Source: Sordaria brevicollis
Lineage: Eukaryota; Ascomycota; Sordariomycetes; Sordariales; Sordariaceae
Direction of reading: 5' to 3'
NCBI GenBank assembly: GCA_033439795.1
Contig: JAUTDP010000007.1
Coordinates: 1-64,000, forward strand
Length of the DNA: 64,000 nt
The first letter of the stretch is position 1; each line of letters opens with the position of its first letter. Shown piece after piece: positions 40,191 to 50,847 of the stretch. Position numbers and translations under genes: made by a program. A model generated the notes under the pieces. It made no database searches. It was not told where the DNA came from and saw only the letters and a list, made by a program, of their open reading frames with translations.

Positions 40191-40850
40191 GCATTATTAA
40201 TATATTCGTTAAAGCTTTTGGATTTATAATTAATTTTAATAAATTTATCCTTAACGTTATTTTTAAATCCGTAGTAAAATTAGTATTTAAATCCTTCTTT
40301 CTTTTAATTAATATAGAAGGCGAATTATTTAAATTCGGTAATATAGGTAAAAGGGGATTTAATTTAATAGAATTCGTTAAATTTAATTTCGGTTTAGCGG
40401 ACTTTATTAGCTAATTCGAAGATTTAATCGATAATAATTTTAAAATATATAAAGTCGGTAAAAATTTAGATAATCTTTCGGTATATATTAGCGGGAATAT
40501 TATTAAAGAAATTAATTTAAATAAGTTAAAATTATTTAAGAATTTTACTAATAAAGAAGGACGCGGCGTAAAAGACCTACTAAGTAAGGTTAATAATATT
40601 AAAGACCCGTAACTTAGAACGAATTTAGGTTAAGAAACTTTAAAGGTCTTTACATTTAATACCGTCGAATTTAAGCAGAGGATTAAATTTAGTTTTCGTA
40701 CGTAGGGTAGCGATAGTAATTATCTATTTTAATTCAGAATTAGTATAAATAGAATTAAGGACGATAAATTTCGAATTAAATTTATTTATAATTTTACAAA
40801 ATTTAACCGGGGTAATAATTTTAATAACTATAGGAATATCTTCGTTAATA
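40191..40850 (-). pseudogene. 5' part of a gypsy gag, element E
   Basis: The minus strand reads a degraded retrotransposon capsid. It has a LKFDGIKCKDLxSFL start (about 40,660), a YAASFF segment, and a final KNNVKDKFIKINYKSKSFNE segment that joins, through element A, to the frame ending near 9,200. This is the pattern of the gag capsid domain of fungal Ty3/gypsy elements. Stops occur at Gln/Trp sites. Confidence 0.7.
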
Positions 40851-41417
40851 CCTTTATTATAGTAATAGAATTTAATAGTATTAACCTTACGGCTATCATT
40901 ATTTTTAATACTAATTATAGATTCGGCGCTAATATTAGGGCCTTTAATAACGGTATTTAGGAGACTAATTCTAATAGATCTTCCGGCGGGATATTTAGTA
41001 GGATTTTTAAATATAATAATAGTATTAGGTTAACGGTAGGTTGAAGAAATTTAAAAAATTTGGAAATTTGGGTATAGTAATAAATCCTAGAATATTAATG
41101 TACAAATTAATGAGTAAGCAACGTATAACGAACCGTTATAAATATAGGAGTATATCGCTAAAATAGAATACTGAAATAACGGTAATAATAGCCGAGAAGT
41201 ATTAATCGATTATAGAAATTATTATTTATTGAAGAACCTATATAACGAAGGCCGGGAGGCCTTCTTATATACTAGGTCTTTAGTCGTTCCGGTCCCGAAA
41301 TCCCCGGGACCGGGACCAATCTAATTGGCTAGCTATTTATCCTATCCCGGTCCCGAAAACCCCGGGACCGGGACCCTTTTAATTGGTCAATCTATCTAAG
41401 TTGGTCGGATCGTAACA
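40851..41417 (-). repeat. 5' end and probable 5' LTR of element E
   Basis: On the minus strand a TGTTACGATCCGACC start lies at 41,417. It is followed by two hairpin repeats (see 41,289-41,376), a TATATAAGAAGG promoter-like box near 41,265 and then AT-rich leader running into gag. The order fits an LTR and leader. The LTR end is not fixed and no partner LTR was found, so this rests on the start, the TATA element and position. Confidence 0.5.
41289..41376. repeat. Two direct copies of a GGTCCCG hairpin in the E LTR
   Basis: Each copy (41,289-41,317 and 41,346-41,376) reads CGGTCCCG, a short spacer and CGGGACCG, so each can form a stem. The arms contain no CA or TG and have stayed GC-rich inside AT-rich DNA. 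A role as enhancer repeats of the LTR is a guess. Confidence 0.8.
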
Positions 41418-42230
41418 TAAAGTTCGATTCCAGATAGGATATATTTACGAATATTATTAGGAATAAATTTACTAATTACGTTAATAGTAATAATATTAGG
41501 CTGAATTTAATGGGATTTTAGCGGAGTAACGGGTTTAAAAATAGCGACTTTAATAACGCCCTTACTATAATAAAAAGTAAAAATAGAAGTCAACGGCGGA
41601 GTAAAGGAGTTAATAATAATTTCCTATAGAATTAAAAATTTATAAAAGAATTCAAATTAAATAATAATAACGGGGGTATTTATTTTGACGGCGATTAATT
41701 AATAATTAATTAATATGTTCGTAAAAAAATTAATAAAAATAATAGTAATAATAATAATAATAAAAATAATAAAATATATATAATATATATTAATAAGGGT
41801 GCGCGCTTATATTAATATTTACGGTTTTAATTATTTAATAAATTAAAGGAGGGAAGAGGAGAAGGAAAAGAAGAGGGATAGAAGCGCGAAATATATATAA
41901 AAAATATACGCAATAATAACTTATCTTTTAATATTTAAAGTTTACGTAACTATATACCTATTTATATATAATATATTTAATTAGGGGAGAAGGGGGAGGT
42001 TAATATTATAGGGTTAATACCCGTAATTGAATTTAATTAGTACTATTAATCGTACCGCTAAACGGGCCGCTAATCGCGGTCCTTTTTACTACGGTAAGCG
42101 GAGTAGCCCGTACCCAATCCTCAAAAGGATAGTTAATTAATACCGCTTAGAGGGCGCTTCCCTTCTTCCTTTTTCCTCTTCGTAGAACCTTATCGATTCG
42201 TTAAAATCTAGCATTTGTGCCAATTGTGTT
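41418..42230. other. RIP-altered AT-rich DNA, no gene, left flank of the boundary
   Basis: No open frame or repeat partner was identified. AT-rich runs with AATAATAA at 41,740-41,780 and a TATATA run near 41,780-41,800 are present. CA/TG scarcity fades from about 42,050, and a GC-richer patch lies at 42,050-42,180. Confidence 0.6.
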
Positions 42231-42660
42231 GTACTCTTTACATTACTTTTCTTTCTTTACTTTTTTATTAACAAAAACTATTATAAAGAATATTCTTATA
42301 TTAAAACTTATATTGCGAAGATAGTTTTAATAAAGGCATTCTTGACCTTATTTTAGTTTTCTCGTACAATGAAAGTTAATTAAAATATAGCCTAAAACGC
42401 TATCCTTTTTTCGCTTTTTTTAGAATAATAAAGACCTTTTTAGTTACATCTCATTTATTTTACATCGTACGAAAAAACTAAAATGATTATAAGGATTTTC
42501 TCGTTGAAATAATCCTCGTAATATAAATTTTAATATCAAAATATTATATATAAAAGTTAATATTAAGGGAAAGGAAAAGAAGAAAATAAAATTCACACTT
42601 TAAACTGACCCCTAAAGGGAAATTGTTTTATAAAAATAAATTCTAATCAAAAAAAAGAAA
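42231..42660. other. AT-rich but not RIP-altered boundary segment
   Basis: Still AT-rich, but CA and TG are present at normal frequency. Nothing gene-like was found apart from poly-A and poly-T runs. Confidence 0.6.
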
Positions 42661-42667
42661 AAAACCT

Positions 42668-42985
42668 TTAAAATCCTTTCGTTGAGCTTATTTTTAACGT
42701 TATTTTAAATTTTCTATATCTCTTCATTTGAGCGAGAAAACGGCGAGCAAACTTTGGATTTTTGGAAAATTTTTTATACAATGGCCATTTTTGTTCAGGA
42801 AGGATAGAAACGTGAATCAAATAGAAGAGTAATATTTCATCCCCACTCTTAATGCTTAGCGCTTGGTATTCAACGCCCGGACCACCAAAAACTCCGAAAA
42901 GCACTCCGAAGAACGAATTCCATTTAAGAACGCCTGTTTTATAGAGACTAAGGTAGACCCACTTAGCCCGGCAGGCAGTGGACAT
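42668..42985 (-). CDS. Hypothetical 105-codon ORF at the heterochromatin boundary
   Basis: An ATG-started frame reads 105 residues. The middle has a hydrophobic Phe/Val/Gly run and the C-terminal third is Lys/Arg-rich. I recognise no domain. It lies in the only AT-rich segment that is not RIP-altered, directly left of the gene-dense half. It may be a real small gene, a relic exon, or chance in AT-rich DNA. No intron signals were needed to keep it open. Confidence 0.25.
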   Translation of the reverse strand: MSTACRAKWVYLSLYKTGVLKWNSFFGVLFGVFGGPGVEYQALSIKSGDEILLFYLIHVSILPEQKWPLYKKFSKNPKFARRFLAQMKRYRKFKITLKISSTKGF

Positions 42986-43468
42986 TTGTCAGCTTCTTCG
43001 AAGCTTCCATGCGCGCCATGATCGCCGGACCCCTCATTGGCATCGAGGCGACGAGGACGCCAAAGTCGATGATGCTCCGATATCCGGCAGCGACCACAGT
43101 GGTTGCCATCATCGACCTGCGTTCATGTCATTCCAGCTGTTGCCATTGTAACTTCGTGCTCAAACTTCTCTCTCCCGATCTCTGTCTACTGCTTCCTCTG
43201 CCGGCATCAACCGCCATCAACCGACGGACCGTGACATTGCCAGAAAAGAGCGCAATCAAAATTTGCGACGACGCCATTGCCATTCTCCCTTTCGTCATTT
43301 GCCTAGGTCCACTTTGCTCCTTTGCTAGCTCCTCCAGCTCCTCTAGCTCCCCACCCCGAATCTTATCGCCACAGCTGTTTACTCAGCCCTAGAGGTACTC
43401 ATCGCTTTATAAAGCTCCCAAGTTTCCCATCTCGAACGTCCGCATCGCATTTTCCACCATCTCAACTC
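42986..43468 (+). other. Upstream region and 5' leader of the MsrA gene
   Basis: GC-balanced sequence with pyrimidine-rich runs (43,320-43,360 and 43,420-43,465), as is common in 5' leaders of filamentous fungal genes. A 127-codon frame at 43,009-43,392 crosses it. Its composition is unlike a conserved protein and it overlaps the leader, so it is not called. Confidence 0.5.
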
Positions 43469-44153
43469 ATGTCTTCGCTTCTCGGTCGCATCTTCCGTTC
43501 TCTCAACACGCAAACTTCCAGAATGTCCACCACCACCTTCCCTTCCACCCCCGTGCAGGTGCCTGAGGGCGCCGAGAAGGCCACCGTCGCCGCCGGCTGC
43601 TTCTGGGGCGTCGAGCACCTGTACCGCAAGCACTTTGCCGACAAGGGCCTCTACGATGCGCGCGTCGGCTACATTGGCGGTGACTCGTCCAACCCTTCCT
43701 ACAAGCAGGTGTGCTCGGGCAACACTGGTCGTAAGTCTTTCCCCTGCACCCCCAGCCAGAGTCTTCACCCGTTCCTTGACGACGTCGCTAACAACCCCCA
43801 AAGACGCAGAAGCCACCCTCCTAATCTACGATCCCACCCGTCTCTCCTACACCCAAATCCTCGAGTTCTTCTACAAGATGCACGACCCCACGACGCCCAA
43901 CCAGCAGGGTCCCGACCGCGGCACGCAGTACCGCAGCGGCATCTTCTACCACAACGAGGAGCAGAAGAAGGTCGCCGAGGAGATCACCAAGAAGGCGAAC
44001 GAGCAGTGGTGGGGTGGCAAGATCATCACCGAGATCCTGCCGGCCAAGGAGTGGTGGGATGCTGAGGAGTATCACCAGCTGTACTTGGTCAACAACCCGA
44101 ACGGATATGAGTGCCCGAGCCACTTCTTGCGCAAGTTCCCTGAGCTTAAGTAG
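43469..44153 (+). CDS. msrA: Peptide methionine-S-sulfoxide reductase MsrA
   Basis: The enzyme reduces methionine-S-sulfoxide in proteins back to methionine, drawing electrons from thioredoxin. The model has exon 1 at 43,469-43,730, an intron of 73 nt (GTAAGT...AAG with GCTAAC branch site) and exon 2 at 43,804-44,153, giving 203 residues. The catalytic motif GCFWG has its Cys at about residue 44. The intron splits the His codon of the conserved GNTGHAE motif. Further MsrA blocks are YDPTRLSY, EFFYKMHDPTTPNQQGPDRG with GTQYRSGIF, and a C-terminal WxAEEYHQxYL. The first ATG adds an 18-residue basic, Ser/Leu-rich leader compatible with a mitochondrial presequence. A second ATG at 43,523 would give a cytosolic form, so two forms are possible. 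Length fits the family. Confidence 0.93.
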
Positions 44154-44645
44154 GCGACGCGCGTGGAGCGCACATGGAATCGGGCTTGGTGACACAGATG
44201 CGCCAAGCTGGATTTGAGCACAAGATTCGGGCAGGATCCGGAAGACAGACAAGAGGATGATGGGATGATAATTCAACACAGCGGGATCCCGGACAAAGAT
44301 ACACGGCATGGACGGATTTAACATACTAGCGACAACATTGCATCAGGGCGGCGTTTGGGACGGACGGGAGACGAAAGGAAAGGTCTTTGGGTTTTGTTAA
44401 CTTTTTTTTTTGTTGGGAGTTTTCTTGGTGGGATATCTAAGTTTACAAGTAGAATACAAACAACTGCTTGGATTGAATCAGACCAACAGCTTCCATCTTC
44501 TTGCGTGACTCCTCTCTCTCCGTTATCAACAAAACACTGAGCAGAGTGCTAACAAAAACCTTTGAAAAAAAGCAAACGATCTGGTATCTTCTTTGTTCAA
44601 CTCATCATTTGTTCGACTGTCATGCTATGCTGCAAAACAGACCCC
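44154..44645. other. Convergent intergenic region between MsrA and the Bax-inhibitor-like gene
   Basis: Contains the 3' ends of two convergent genes. T-rich runs at 44,400-44,412 and A-rich runs near 44,560 could serve 3' end formation. No gene is seen. Confidence 0.6.
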
Positions 44646-45800
44646 TTACTTCCTGCGGTTCTGCTGCATCATGAGGATCTGGACCATGCGGACGAAGATG
44701 TTGAGGAAGTCGAGCTCGAGGGCAATGGACTCGTTGACGGGATCCTCCTTGATGACGCCAGCCTGAGCAAGACGAGCATGGTAGAGGACCTTCTGGACAT
44801 CATATAGGGTGAAGCCACCAAAGACGGCAAGACCACCATATAGCCAAAGGTTCTCGGTGAAGGCGAGGGTGCGGACGGCAGTGGCGGGAAGGAGGAGAGG
44901 AGCGAAACCAGAGACGGCGACAATGGCAGCACCAGCGAGAAGAGGACCGCCAATGTAGAGGTACTTCTCCTGCTTAGCGGTGGCACCAACAAAGGAGATG
45001 GCGCCCATCATGGCGAGAGTATAGAGACCGGCGCGAGCGAGGAGAGCGGGAGGAGCCATGGCGAGGAGGGGAGCGACGAAAGCGGCCTGGGTAGCGTTGA
45101 AGACGGTCCAGCAGGCATACTTGGGGATGTAGCTGTGGAAAAAAAAGACTCTGTTAGCGAATGCAACACAAGCCGGCTTGGAACACAGATGAATCAAGAC
45201 TTACTTGTCAGCGTCAATGGCGCGAGTAGCAAGCATGGAACCGAAAGAGAGAGCGAGACCACCGATAGCGACAACCCAAGGGTTGGTGGCCATGAGACGA
45301 TAGGTGAAACCAGTCTGGAGCATCTGGTAGGCCGACAGACCGATGATGCCGATGCCGAGTCCAGTGTGCATAAACGTCTTGTTGAGGTACGAGCTCTCGT
45401 AAGCGGGCATGCCGCCGTCAGCGCGAGTCTCCCGGTTGAACATGAACTGAAGAGTAACCCAGGTGCCGCCGACCATGGCGCCACCGACGAGAAGCTTGCG
45501 CATCAACAGGCCATTGTCCTGCTGAGGCTGAGAGTGAGACTGGTACTGGTAACCGCGGCGGGCGCCCTGGAGACGAGCGAGGAGGCTGTTGGCGGCGGCG
45601 GGCTTCTGGGAGGAGGAGACGAGGGAGGGAGTCGTCCTGGAGGTGAAGAAGTTGGCGTTCTTGGGCGCAGACTTGTGGAAAGCCCGGATGGCAGCGGCGG
45701 GACCGGACGAGGCGGACGAGGCGGACGAGGCCTTTGCGAACTCGGGAATCCGCGAAGCCAGGCGCGCAGGCCCAGCGCGGATGGTAAAGGTAAACGACAT
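44646..45800 (-). CDS. Bax inhibitor-1 family membrane protein, GHITM/MICS1-like, mitochondrial
   Basis: This is a polytopic membrane protein of the TMBIM/BI-1 superfamily. Exon 1 is 45,205-45,800 and exon 2 is 44,646-45,132. The 72-nt intron (GTAAGT...CACAG, GCTAAC branch site) gives 360 residues. The N-terminal 90 residues are rich in Arg, Ser and Ala with almost no acid, a typical mitochondrial presequence. About seven hydrophobic segments follow. The C-terminal half carries the family signature: LYDVQKVLYHAR, an acidic NESIALELDFLNIF stretch and a final RMVQILMMQ helix. In animals the closest subgroup is GHITM/MICS1 in the mitochondrial inner membrane, so that location is inferred. It is transcribed away from the small gene at 46,664. 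Confidence 0.88.
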
Positions 45801-46663
45801 AATCGTGGGTGCGACTCGATGCTGGAGAAAGGTTGCGGGCTGTCGATGTCGAGAAGTATGTGTGTGTGTGATGTTGAGAGGGTGTTGATGTTAGGTGTTG
45901 GAACCGACGATGCAATCTATATCGGCGCTAAAAGAAAGGCAAAAGACAGACTGGATTGGATGACGTTTCCCGTCCCTCACTGAAGTTGCAGAGGAGAGAG
46001 GCCGTGCTTAGGTAATGTGCGTCACCGTGGTCAGTGCTGGAGCAGAAGCTTCGAGCAGCCCCGCGCGTTCGCTTCTTGTTCGGAGTTAAGTGCCGGCTGT
46101 CGGCTTTTACAGACCCTAACCCTTTGAGGCATGCACTGTGGCACTGCCATATGGCTGGGACCTGCTGGCGTCGGCGGTGCTTGTTACCGAACCTCCGGAC
46201 CCTCAACAGCAACTCACAACAGCCGTCACAGACAACGTCAAAACCTCCATCACAATCCCTCAGGTCCTCCTCACAATGTCAAATGCCATCTCACTATCGT
46301 GGCTTCTGTCCACGCTGATTGCCTTTTAATGGCCCGAAAAGGCCTCGACAAAAACAGACGAATTTCAGCAATTACTTTCCGTTCACCTTTGTCTCTTCTC
46401 GACGACGACATTCACATGGACACTGGAGTTATGGTTGCGTGCGGGCGCAGCAAGAACATTGCGCAAGAGATGTACATGCTTGATGCGAGAGAAACATGAT
46501 GCGCGAGACTTTGTTCACCCGACATTATGGTTCGTGGCACACGGCCACATAAATGGTAAAAAAAAATGGCCGTCCGCCCTCATCCCATCGCTTTCTTCAT
46601 TCAGCTCGGAGCAACACCATCGTCTATCTCACTATCCCGGGCCTCAGTACCTATACACGAAAG
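45801..46663. other. Divergent promoter region, no gene supported
   Basis: Sequence between the start codons of the Bax-inhibitor-like gene (-) and the small membrane-protein gene (+). Frames of 60 to 120 codons exist but overlap each other on both strands and show no intron or domain support. A CA/TG-rich patch lies near 45,855-45,875. Confidence 0.5.
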
Positions 46664-47130
46664 ATGTACTGCCAGCCCTCCCTCCATGTCAGCACCGACG
46701 TCAAGGATGTCATCCTTGATCCCACGCTCCTTATTATCGTTGTTCCCCATGTTGTCTTAATGGCGGGAATCTACCTTGTCCTCATGCCTCGTAACATCCC
46801 CTTGAAGAGCAAGCCTCCAGGGGATTCACCTTCCGTTCCTCCGCCTGCCCTGCCAAAAGAACCTGAAGATACAGAAGCCCAAGTTGATCCAACGACCACC
46901 TGGGTTCTCTTTGCCCAAGTGGTCTCCCAGTGCGCAGAGACCATCGGACTGGCAAGACCTAGCCTTCCTCGGATGATGATGACTCTTTGTTTGAGTTGTT
47001 TGTTGTATGACACTCGTTGCTCGAGGATACACGAGATGCCCGTCATTGACAGCTTGCTAATGTGTTGTTTTCTAGGCTCTGTAGCGTGATATACTTTCCA
47101 TTCCTGGACACGGCGAGCAAAGAGGTCTAG
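46664..47130 (+). CDS. Small two-helix membrane protein, hypothetical
   Basis: I do not recognise a family. The model is exon 1 at 46,664-47,004 and exon 2 at 47,076-47,130, 131 residues. The 71-nt intron has GTATGA, a GCTAAT-type branch site and TTTCTAG, all good fungal splice signals. Splicing extends the frame into a second hydrophobic helix. Residues about 19-41 form one helix (LLIIVVPHVVLMAGIYLVLM), residues 48-75 are Pro-rich with acidic residues, and residues about 102-123 form a second helix. An upstream in-frame start (46,553) would add 37 residues. It converges on the DUF3433 gene, whose stop is 127 bp away. Confidence 0.5.
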
Positions 47131-47257
47131 ACTCTAAGGCTTCAGGTTCAAGCGCTCCAAGCCTGCGCAAAAATCTCCATGTTCTGAAGATCTCTGGCGT
47201 CTCATGCCGCGATGCATGACAGATTCCCGTCGTGACAGAAGACACCACCAGCATCTC

Positions 47258-49256
47258 CTATGGAGCACCTCCCGCCGCTCCAGTCCCTCCGGGATCCTTC
47301 CCGCTCACCTTCATCATCAAGACCATCCTCTGCAAAATCGTCGCCGGCTTCATTCCGAGTTGTCGTCCCACACTCCCGTGCCTCTTTGTTCGCGTCCACA
47401 AAGCCGCGCCCAACCCTACCACCGTCAGGATCTCCATCAGCGCTACAATCAACAGCCCCGCAAGGTCTGCCGACCACGTTGTGCTTCCATAGCTGCTCGC
47501 GCTCACTTGCAGCGTGCCGAGAAAGAGCTCCCAAAACTCCAAAGCAGCGGTTCCCACAGACAGGCAAGCCAATGTCTTGCGGCCCGACTTCCATGCGGTG
47601 ACGATAATACAGAGGGGAGGGGTTGTGGTATAGTCTTCAAGGTCTTGCTTGTTTGAAGAAGTGTTTGTACGATTCGCTGAGGTTACAGCATTCGAACCTG
47701 CTGGAGCCGAAGCGGGCAATGTATGTGTGGGTTTCCGGGGAAGAAACGGGGTCACGGCACGGAGATCACGGTCGACGCACTCGTAGATGGACTGGAGAGA
47801 TAGTTAGCAGCTAAGGCCTGAATGGGAACAACGGTAGACTTGCCTTGACTAGCACACCGATGACGAGGTACAGGACGGACGGAATAGGGGTAGCATTATC
47901 CTGGCTCTTGACCGCTTTGAGATGGCTGGCCAATATCCAGATCGTGCCGCCGAGGATTGTGAGAATTATCGCAAGGAGACTTGCTAGGGGAAGTGGATTT
48001 AGTATGAATGGCTGTTGGTGAAGGATCAGCCCGGTCCGGTCCAGGACAGCCTGTATCTTTGCCCACCAAGAAGTCGTTCTCTGTACTAATGGCTTCAGGG
48101 GTCTGAGTCGCTTGGAGGGAACCTGAGCAGGCTTGTGGTCACATTCGAACCTTAGACGAAAACTTCCGTTTTGGTCTTTCGTCCAGCACCGGTGATGGCG
48201 TGCCCATTCATCAAGATTTGGATCCTGGGGGCCATTGGCAAAGTCTTGGAGTCCACCAGGTGGCGTCAACAGACATCGCAGCCCTGTACCGTTGGTGAAG
48301 GACGTTACGCCCATCAACTTGCTGTCCTCCGTCAGCTCCATTAGCCGCTCCATTCCTTTTGGAGCCTTGTGTAACCCGGATCCCTTCGACGTTCTGTCCC
48401 TCCACCAAAAGATGACCATCAAAGTCACGGCACCCAGCATGTTGACCCCAAGCACGACTTCAAGGGCCCTCGCAAGTGTCCTATCCATTACGGCCACACG
48501 TGCACTATATCCGACACCATCTACATTATTGTCAAAATCCACCAAGTCTCTATAAGTTCCTCCATCTCTCTTCTCCAACGAGAACACATTATTCAGCAAG
48601 TTGGGTATCACCGCAAAGGCAATGATGTAGGCCGTGCTGGAGAGGACACAAGTCCACTGTCGGTACTTGAGGGCCTGCCACAATCTCAGCGGGGCCCAGA
48701 AAGTGTGGTAATCCACATTCAACGTGTTACCTGCCCGCTGCTTGTTGTTAAACAGGTGATAGTAAGGTTCGATACGCTCGACCTCTGTATCGCACTGCTG
48801 CCACGAATACCCGTAGAGAATGGTGAGAATGGCTGGCAGATAGTTCCAAAGAAAGTAGGTTCCTATACCCAAGTAGCTGGAAGTGCCGCGCATGTCTTTG
48901 CGATTAGTGCTTTCCGAGTCACAGTAGGCAAACAGTCCGAGGCGGGGACGGGACATGGTAGTAGGGTAGTACCCAGAAGGCGAAGGCTCGGAGCCGCTGA
49001 CGTGCATGGTACGTTGGCCGGGTTCGAAGGCCGGATTGACGGAGTGTTGGTAAAGCAGTTCGACAATGACGAGGAGGGAGAGGGACGAAAGAGCGATAAA
49101 CGTGAGATACAGATAGCGAGTGACGAAGAGCCTCCAAGTTATCAAGACAATATTGGTGGCAACCTGCTGGTAACCTCCTCTTTTGAACTGAACAAGGGAA
49201 TACAGATACTGGGCGGCGTACATGACGAATGGAACCGCAAGAAGAACGGGTGTCAT
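47258..49256 (-). CDS. DUF3433-family multi-pass membrane protein
   Basis: A fungal membrane protein family of unknown role. Exon 1 is 47,844-49,256 and exon 2 is 47,258-47,791; the 52-nt intron starts GCAAGT and ends CTCCAG with a GCTAAC branch site. This GC-AG splice joins residue 471 to the family motif SIYECVDRDLRAVTPF. The product is 648 residues from this ATG. The first family block is at about residues 140-225 (ILYGYSWQQCDTEVERIEPYY then LRLWQALKYRQW), and the second starts at the splice. At least six hydrophobic segments are visible. Upstream of the ATG the same frame stays open without a Met to 49,407, directly after a possible acceptor site. The true coding region may therefore continue into the kelch gene. 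Confidence 0.75.
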
Positions 49257-49447
49257 CTTTGCTGCTTTGAGGTAGTCCTTGGTTCGAAACGGGTTGGGCC
49301 GCGTGTGATTCGAGGGGCTGAAGATGAGCTTCAGTTCAGGATGACTCCATCCCGAAAAGGGACGGTGAATGTCGGCTGGTGATTCGTCTGTATACTCCTT
49401 TGCTCTACTGCAGTAGCCCAGCGTTTGATAGAAGGGAAGAATAGGAC

Positions 49448-50847
49448 CTACGTGTTACCGGCAAGGCTCTTCAGGATTCCACCCAAATAATACGCTGAGA
49501 ACCGTGGGTTGTACCGAAACCAGGGCTCCACCGCAGGATATCTCTGGCCGTCGGTCAAGTCCTGCCAGTGCTCTACCCAACCATTCCAGTATCCGTTCGA
49601 GATTGTGGTTAGGTCCAGTACGCCCATGTTGGACCCAAACTGTTGTACGCCGCCGCTGAACATCATAAAGCGTTCGTGTGTGACCTGGCAGGTAGTTCCG
49701 AACCGGCCATATAGACCGTTGTATACCTCGACCCAAACGAACTGCGGCACCAGCAGGACCCAGACGCTGTCATTAACAGCACCATCGGGCCCAATCATGC
49801 CTCCCCACACGTAGATGGCATGTACAGTCTCATCATACGATGGCACCGTCACCATACAAAAGTCTGCACGTCCTTCGGGCAACACCCACCCTATTACCGG
49901 TGCGTCTCCGTTTCCTGATATTGTTCCCTGCGAGTATATCCTTTCAGACGCCAGATCGTATATCGAGACCTGGGCAAGCGGGTGATAGCCGGGGACCGGA
50001 TGGCAATCCTCGCTTGCACAGAGAGAACCGCCCATGAGGATTAGGGCTCCCTTCTTTCCGTACGGAAGATAAACCAACCCGCCGCCGGTTCTTTGATCGC
50101 CATACCCACCTGGGAGAATGTATTAGGAAAAGTTGTGGGTTTCCATGTCGAATTCAACGAGTTGCCGTTGGTAGATTCGATCATGCATGCCGTAAGTGGT
50201 TGAGTTGTCTGCCCAACCACCCATCCAGTATGCTTTTCTCGTCTCTGGAACACTTGCACTTGCACCGCGGGCCAAGCGAAAGGGCGGAGGATTCTGTGCG
50301 GCCATGTTTTCCCACGATTGAGTGCTCTCGGTGTATGACTATATCGTTTCTACCGCAGATGGAGGCCCGGTGGAGGAGTTCAAGTACCGGCCGCCAAATA
50401 GAAAGAGCCGGTCTCTGTTGTCGCTCCATAAAGCGCCCATGGCAACTTTGGGGACCTCGTCGGGTACATTAAGCGTGTGAAGGGTCCGGTTCTCGTCGGA
50501 GAGATTCACATATCGTAGGCCAGGGTCTGTGTTGGGCAAGACACACGTTAGCTGCAGCCGCAATGATGTAAGGGGGCACAGGAAGCAATTACAAGGAAGC
50601 CATGTCGGCAGACCACCGGTGCAGTTATACAGAGCTTGGCCGCCGTAAAAGTACAACCTGTTATTCAAGACTGCGCCTACACAATCAAGTTAGCAGAGAT
50701 CCGCGGTGTGACCTCACAAGGCAAAAAAAGCTTACTCTGTTCAAACTCGCTCTTTACGAAACCATCGGGAATGCAATCCTGGGCTCTAACCAGGCAAAGC
50801 ACGAACAGTTGAGCCCAAAGTAATCGCAACAAACTTGTGGTTTCCAT
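49448..50847 (-). pseudogene. Kelch-repeat protein gene with signal peptide, two in-frame stops
   Basis: Exon 1 (50,736-50,847) encodes a signal peptide (METTSLLRLLWAQLFVLCLV). A 59-nt intron (GTAAGC...TGTAG, GCTAAC branch site) leads to exon 2 from 50,676. Kelch blades follow: NNRLYFYGGQ, RLFLFGGRYL, AYWMGGW, LILMGGS, AIYVWGGM, FMMFSGGV and AYYLGG. Two stops, TAG at 50,339-50,341 and TAA at 50,123-50,125, lie inside otherwise continuous kelch sequence in one frame. Each can arise by one CpA-to-TpA change (Trp or Gln to stop), the RIP signature. A 63-nt intron with weak GTAGAA donor could hide the first stop; I found no splice that removes the second. The frame ends at 49,448, where a GTAGGT donor could link it to the DUF3433 gene. 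Confidence 0.6.

Noticed and set aside
43009..43392. 127-codon ORF before MsrA
   Set aside because: It covers the likely promoter and leader, ends in a Ser run and shows no domain or splice signals.
45135..45983. 282-codon plus-strand ORF across the Bax-inhibitor-like gene
   Set aside because: It is an antisense shadow of exon 1 and the intron, enriched in Gly/Arg by GC codon bias.
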